Shown one piece after another: positions 6,625 to 9,723 of a DNA stretch of 9,723 nucleotides (its first letter is position 1; each line of letters opens with the position of its first letter). Source of the stretch: Pseudomonadota bacterium (GTDB lineage Bacteria; Myxococcota; Myxococcia; Myxococcales; Myxococcaceae); contig JAFADT010000486.1 of NCBI GenBank assembly GCA_023424585.1, positions 1 to 9,723 on the forward strand, given 5' to 3'. Made by a program: the position numbers and the translations under genes. The notes under the pieces are model-generated. The model was not told the origin of the DNA and made no database searches. It saw nothing but the letters and a program-made list of their open reading frames with translations.

Positions 6625-8544
6625 CTACGACGCGCCATTCGACGGCGCCGTGCCCGGAAGGGAGGGAGCAGAGTCTGATATTGGAACGTCTGGCGTCACG
6701 GGGCGCCAGCCATGCGAGGAAAGCCACGCGTGGGCCTCATCTCTCCGCCCGTGCGCCACGAGGAAGTCCACGCGGTCTCCGGCCACGGGAACGGTGGACT
6801 CGTCGAAGAGGACGGTGCCGGTGTCGCGCTCCAGCACGAGCGGGACGAGCGCCTCCTCCAGGTTGCCGGTGGCGGGGGGCAGGATGGCCTCCACCTGCGG
6901 CGCGTCCAGGCGCCAGGACTCGCGGGACACGGCGCCCTGTTCACAGCGCGCCACCCAGACATTCAGGTCGCGCTCCGTCCCGAAGAGGAGGTGACCGCCC
7001 GTGGAGCGCACCGTCTCCGCGGACACGCCAACGTGGCCCCGGTGCAGGGCGGTGTAGCTGCGGGCGGTGCGCTGGAGGGCGCGCACGCGCTCCGCGAAGA
7101 GGAGGTTGACGCCCTCGTTGTGGGTGAGGCCCACGAAGCCCTGGCGCCCTTCCGGCTCCGCGCGCAGGAGCGTGCGCTCCTCCAGCCCATTGCCGAAGAG
7201 GACGCGGAAGCCCTCCTGCTGCGCGCGCGTCAGCGTGGCGTCGCTGGAGTCCACGAGGAGCACGGCTTCGTCGCGCGCCTGGAGCGCGTGCGCCACCTGC
7301 CGCGCGAGCGCGTTCGCGCCCAGGAAGACGTAGCCCCTGGGGACCACGCGGCGCACGCCCAGGAGCCCCGCCACGAAGCCGCCGGACAGGCCCTGCACCA
7401 CCACCGTGACGCCGATGACCAGGAACACCAGCGCGCGCAGGGCCTGCCCCTCCTCCACGCCCTGGGCGCCCAGGCGCGTGGCGAACAGCGACGCCACGGC
7501 GGCGGCGACGATGCCGCGCGGGCCCAGCCACGCGATGAAGGCCTTCTCGTTGCGCGACAGTCCGGAGCCCGCGGTGGACAGGGCGACGGCCACGGGCCGC
7601 ACGAGGAACATCAGCGCGAGCACGGTGAGCAGGCCGCGCCAGCCCAGCGCCGTCACCTGGGACAGCCGCATGTCCGCGGCCAGCAGGATGAAGAGCATGC
7701 CCAGGAGCATCAGGGTGAGCTGTTCCTTGAAGGCGAGCACCTCCCGACGGGCGGGCACCCCGCCGTTGCCCACGACGAGCCCCGCGGCGATGGCGGCCAG
7801 CACGCCGCTCTCTGGCGCGAGCGCGTTGCTCACCTGGAAGGCGCCCAGCACCAGGGCGAGGGCGAAGACGTTGGTCATGTCCTCGGGCACCCAGGAGGCC
7901 TTGCGCAGGCCCACGGTGATGAGGAGGCCGGTGACGCCGCCCACGGCGAGCCCCACGCCCCACCGCGAACCCAATGCGCTCACCAGGAGCCACGGGCCCT
8001 CTTCCGCGTGCAGCGCCATGTCCAGCGCCACCACGGCGATGATGGCGCCCACGGCGTCCACGAAGATGCCCTCGGCCTCCAGCACGGTGGCGACGCGGTG
8101 GGTGACGCGCACGCGGCGCAAGAGCGGCGTGATGACCGTGGGGCCGGTCACCATGACCAGGGTGCCGAACAGGGCGGAGAGCATCCAGCTCCAGCCCATG
8201 AAGACGCGCGCGGCCAGGGTGCCGCCCACGGCGGTGACGGCCGCGCCCAGGGTGACGAGCCGCTGGATGGAGCGGGCCTCGCGGCGCAGCTTGCGCACGT
8301 CCAGGCTCATGGCGCCCTCGAAGAGGATGACGGACACGGAGAAGCCCACCACGGTCTGGAGCGCGGGCCCCAGGGACGCGGGCTGGATGAGGCCCAGCCC
8401 TTCCGGGCCCAGGAGCACCCCCGCGGACAGGAGCACGACGATGCCGGGCACGCTCAGGTGCCGGGCCAGCAGCTGCGCGAGGATGCCGGCCACCAGGGAC
8501 AGGCCGAGCGTCAGGGAGGGGTTGGCGAGTGAAGGGGAAGCCAT
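6625..8544 (-). CDS. CPA1-type Na+/H+ antiporter with C-terminal TrkA-N/RCK-like domain
   Basis: A 639-residue inner-membrane protein exchanging cations (Na+ or K+) for protons. Residues 8-395 form about 12-13 membrane helices with antiporter marks: I-L-F-E-G (73-77), T-G-P-T-V-I-T-P (133-140), E-A-E-G-I-F-V-D (156-163; D163 matches the ion-binding Asp of the usual N-D pair), R-P (316-317) and G-P-R-G-I-V-A-A-A (341-349). Residues 404-540 are a Rossmann-like cytosolic domain (G-Y-V-F-L-G-A-N-A-L-A, V-L-L-V-D-S-S, F-G-N-G-L-E-E), as in TrkA-N/RCK regulators, followed by a smaller domain to about 615 and a Ser/Pro tail. The glycine loop G-A-N-A-L-A departs from G-x-G-x-x-G. I chose the ATG at 8544 because the first helix begins 10 residues later; a GTG at 8637 would add a 31-residue Arg/Pro/Ala-rich stretch without antiporter character. 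No clear Shine-Dalgarno is seen at either start. Confidence 0.92.
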   Translation of the reverse strand: MASPSLANPSLTLGLSLVAGILAQLLARHLSVPGIVVLLSAGVLLGPEGLGLIQPASLGPALQTVVGFSVSVILFEGAMSLDVRKLRREARSIQRLVTLGAAVTAVGGTLAARVFMGWSWMLSALFGTLVMVTGPTVITPLLRRVRVTHRVATVLEAEGIFVDAVGAIIAVVALDMALHAEEGPWLLVSALGSRWGVGLAVGGVTGLLITVGLRKASWVPEDMTNVFALALVLGAFQVSNALAPESGVLAAIAAGLVVGNGGVPARREVLAFKEQLTLMLLGMLFILLAADMRLSQVTALGWRGLLTVLALMFLVRPVAVALSTAGSGLSRNEKAFIAWLGPRGIVAAAVASLFATRLGAQGVEEGQALRALVFLVIGVTVVVQGLSGGFVAGLLGVRRVVPRGYVFLGANALARQVAHALQARDEAVLLVDSSDATLTRAQQEGFRVLFGNGLEERTLLRAEPEGRQGFVGLTHNEGVNLLFAERVRALQRTARSYTALHRGHVGVSAETVRSTGGHLLFGTERDLNVWVARCEQGAVSRESWRLDAPQVEAILPPATGNLEEALVPLVLERDTGTVLFDESTVPVAGDRVDFLVAHGRRDEAHAWLSSHGWRPVTPDVPISDSAPSLPGTAPSNGAS

Positions 8545-8644
8545 GGATGCGGCGACGCACCGTAGCCGCTCATGCGCGGCGTGGACCGGCGCCACGGGCC
8601 GAGGGTTGGCCGGGAGACGAAGCGACCACTTCGACACGCGGCGT

Positions 8645-8673
8645 GCTCCCGGGCCATGCTTGTTCGCGGGAGC
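8645..8673. repeat. 7-bp inverted repeat after the DUF2156 gene
   Basis: GCTCCCG (8645-8651) and CGGGAGC (8667-8673) are perfect inverted repeats with a 15-base loop. They lie 37 bases beyond the DUF2156 stop on the minus strand, so a terminator for that gene is possible, but no T-run follows. The rest of the 165-base gap (8545-8709) shows no clear promoter. Confidence 0.3.
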
Positions 8674-8709
8674 CGAGGTGGAGCCCCTGAAGGCGCACCC
8701 GCCCGTGAC

Positions 8710-9723
8710 TCAGGGCTCCGGCACGCGCAGGTCGCGTGAGCGCAGCAGCATGGCGGACGCCGTCGCCGGGGCGAGCACCGACGCGATGATGATGCTCCAG
8801 TCCCACGGCCCCCGCGCCCGGGCGACGTTGAAGCTGAGCGCCTGAAGAAGGGTGAGACACGCATCCGCCGTGGTGAGCCGCCCCAGCAGCGTCGCCAGAC
8901 CGTCGCGCCAGCGGCGCAGGAGCAGCAACAGGCCCGCGATGAGCCCCACGTCGAACACCACCCAGCCGTGCTGCACCCACGGCGAGGGGAACCAGTGCGC
9001 GCTCATGGGCAGCGCGAGCAACACCGTCCACGGCACCAGCAGCGCGGTCAGCGCGCGCACGAAGAGGCGCGGCCGGCGCAGCAGCGTGACCAGCCCGAAC
9101 TTCACCAGGCTTCCCCGCGCGAACGCCCGGAGCGCGTCGTAGATGGCCCACGTCGCGGGCTCGTCCCTCGGGTGCGCCAGGTAGAGCGTCACCCACGCGT
9201 CGGGCCGGAACTTGGCCTTGAAGGAGCGCAGGCCCTCGAAGTCGAACAGCGGGCGCCCCGCCCTGCGCGCGAACCGCAGCCACGGCCGCACCGGCCCCGC
9301 CAGCGGCGCCAGCCCCAGCGTCACATACCTGCGCCCGTTCACCGCGGCGGCGCGCATCGCGGCGTCCACCAGCGTCTCCGCCGTGCCGTTGGGCGCGGAG
9401 GGCTCCCGCAGCAGGTCCTGGAGGAACCAGCCGTCGCGCGCGTACACGGGCGTCACCGACAGGAAGCCCACCACCCGCCCCTCCACCTCCGCCACGAAGG
9501 CGCGGCGCTCGCGGGCGAAGGCGCCCGGGGCCAGCCCCACCAGGAACCCCATGGTCGCCATGCGGCGCGACGCGAGCCAGTGCTCTGCCAGCACCTCCAC
9601 CGCCGCTCGCAGCGGATGGCCCTCCGCCTCCATCACCTCCGCGGGCACCTCGCGCACGCGCACCCCGTGGGAGCGCGCGCGGCGCAGCTGCTCGCGCAGG
9701 CTGCGGCTGCCCTTCCCCACCGC
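8710..9723 (-). CDS. DUF2156 / MprF-type lysyltransferase-like protein, 5' end cut by window edge
   Basis: 338 codons are visible; the frame is open at the right edge, so the true N-terminus lies outside. Numbering from the first visible codon, residues 1-200 match the GNAT-fold domain of phosphatidylglycerol lysyltransferases (MprF C-terminal domain, DUF2156): S-L-R-E-Q-L-R-R-A-R near the start, M-G-F-L-V-G at 58-63, R-V-V-G-F-L-S at 83-89, D-L-L-R at 103-106, A-P-N-G-T at 110-114, L-G-L-A-P-L at 136-141 and F-E-G-L-R-S-F-K-A-K-F at 162-172. Family members transfer an amino acid from aminoacyl-tRNA to a lipid head group, changing surface charge; many DUF2156 proteins are untested. Residues 220-330 contain three or four membrane helices. 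Here they follow the catalytic domain, whereas in MprF the membrane part comes first. The stop is TGA at 8712-8710. The substrate is unknown. Confidence 0.85.
   Translation of the reverse strand, partial: AVGKGSRSLREQLRRARSHGVRVREVPAEVMEAEGHPLRAAVEVLAEHWLASRRMATMGFLVGLAPGAFARERRAFVAEVEGRVVGFLSVTPVYARDGWFLQDLLREPSAPNGTAETLVDAAMRAAAVNGRRYVTLGLAPLAGPVRPWLRFARRAGRPLFDFEGLRSFKAKFRPDAWVTLYLAHPRDEPATWAIYDALRAFARGSLVKFGLVTLLRRPRLFVRALTALLVPWTVLLALPMSAHWFPSPWVQHGWVVFDVGLIAGLLLLLRRWRDGLATLLGRLTTADACLTLLQALSFNVARARGPWDWSIIIASVLAPATASAMLLRSRDLRVPEP

Noticed and set aside
5434..6678. A 414-codon plus-strand frame opposite the orphan gene
   Set aside because: It is Gly/Arg/Val-rich without domains, while the minus-strand protein has balanced composition, a Shine-Dalgarno and a promoter candidate.
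6712..8532. A 606-codon open frame on the plus strand opposite the antiporter gene
   Set aside because: The product is an Ala/Gly/His/Gln-rich low-complexity string without structure, and the minus strand has a clear membrane antiporter. It is an antisense shadow.

Overview
The window is very GC-rich, with almost every gene ending its codons in G or C. Its protein repertoire (Tat-exported phosphoesterase, MauG-type peroxidase, DUF2156 protein, low-similarity small membrane proteins) looks like a myxobacterium of the Myxococcus/Corallococcus type. That assignment is an inference from composition and protein style, not from a marker gene.

Layout, left to right. (1) 1-822, minus: the first 274 codons of an unrecognised single-pass membrane protein that continues past the left edge. 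(2) 823-1525: a 703-base gap between divergent genes. It holds a perfect 20-bp palindrome and, at 1044-1445, a degenerate tandem array of ~67-70 bp units, six of which carry a 19-bp palindrome (consensus CTGTCCGACWGTCGGACAG). (3) 1526-1977, plus: two very small two-helix membrane proteins in tandem that may be old paralogues. A large hairpin separates them from the convergent operon. (4) 2016-5311, minus: a tight three-gene operon, read from right to left, encoding a di-heme peroxidase/MauG-family cytochrome, a Tat-exported metallophosphoesterase and a mono-heme cytochrome c with SoxA/TsdA-like features. A candidate sigma70-type promoter with a 26-bp near-palindrome over its -35 box lies upstream. 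(5) 5476-6495, minus: a 339-residue protein of unknown function, with a disordered Ser/Thr/Pro/Gln-rich head and a compact C-terminal domain. It has its own candidate promoter and operator-like dyad. (6) 6625-8544, minus: a CPA1-type Na+/H+ antiporter fused to a cytosolic TrkA-N/RCK-like domain. (7) 8710-9723, minus: a DUF2156 (MprF-type lysyltransferase-like) domain followed by C-terminal membrane helices, cut at the right edge.

The only genes that clearly work together are the three of the 2016-5311 operon: gaps of 12 and 23 bases, all three products with export signals, two of them haem proteins. They probably form a periplasmic redox module with a phosphoesterase of unknown substrate. This operon and the palindromic repeat array are the two things most worth following up. 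Antisense frames of 600-700 codons exist opposite several genes, but they look like consequences of high-GC codon bias.
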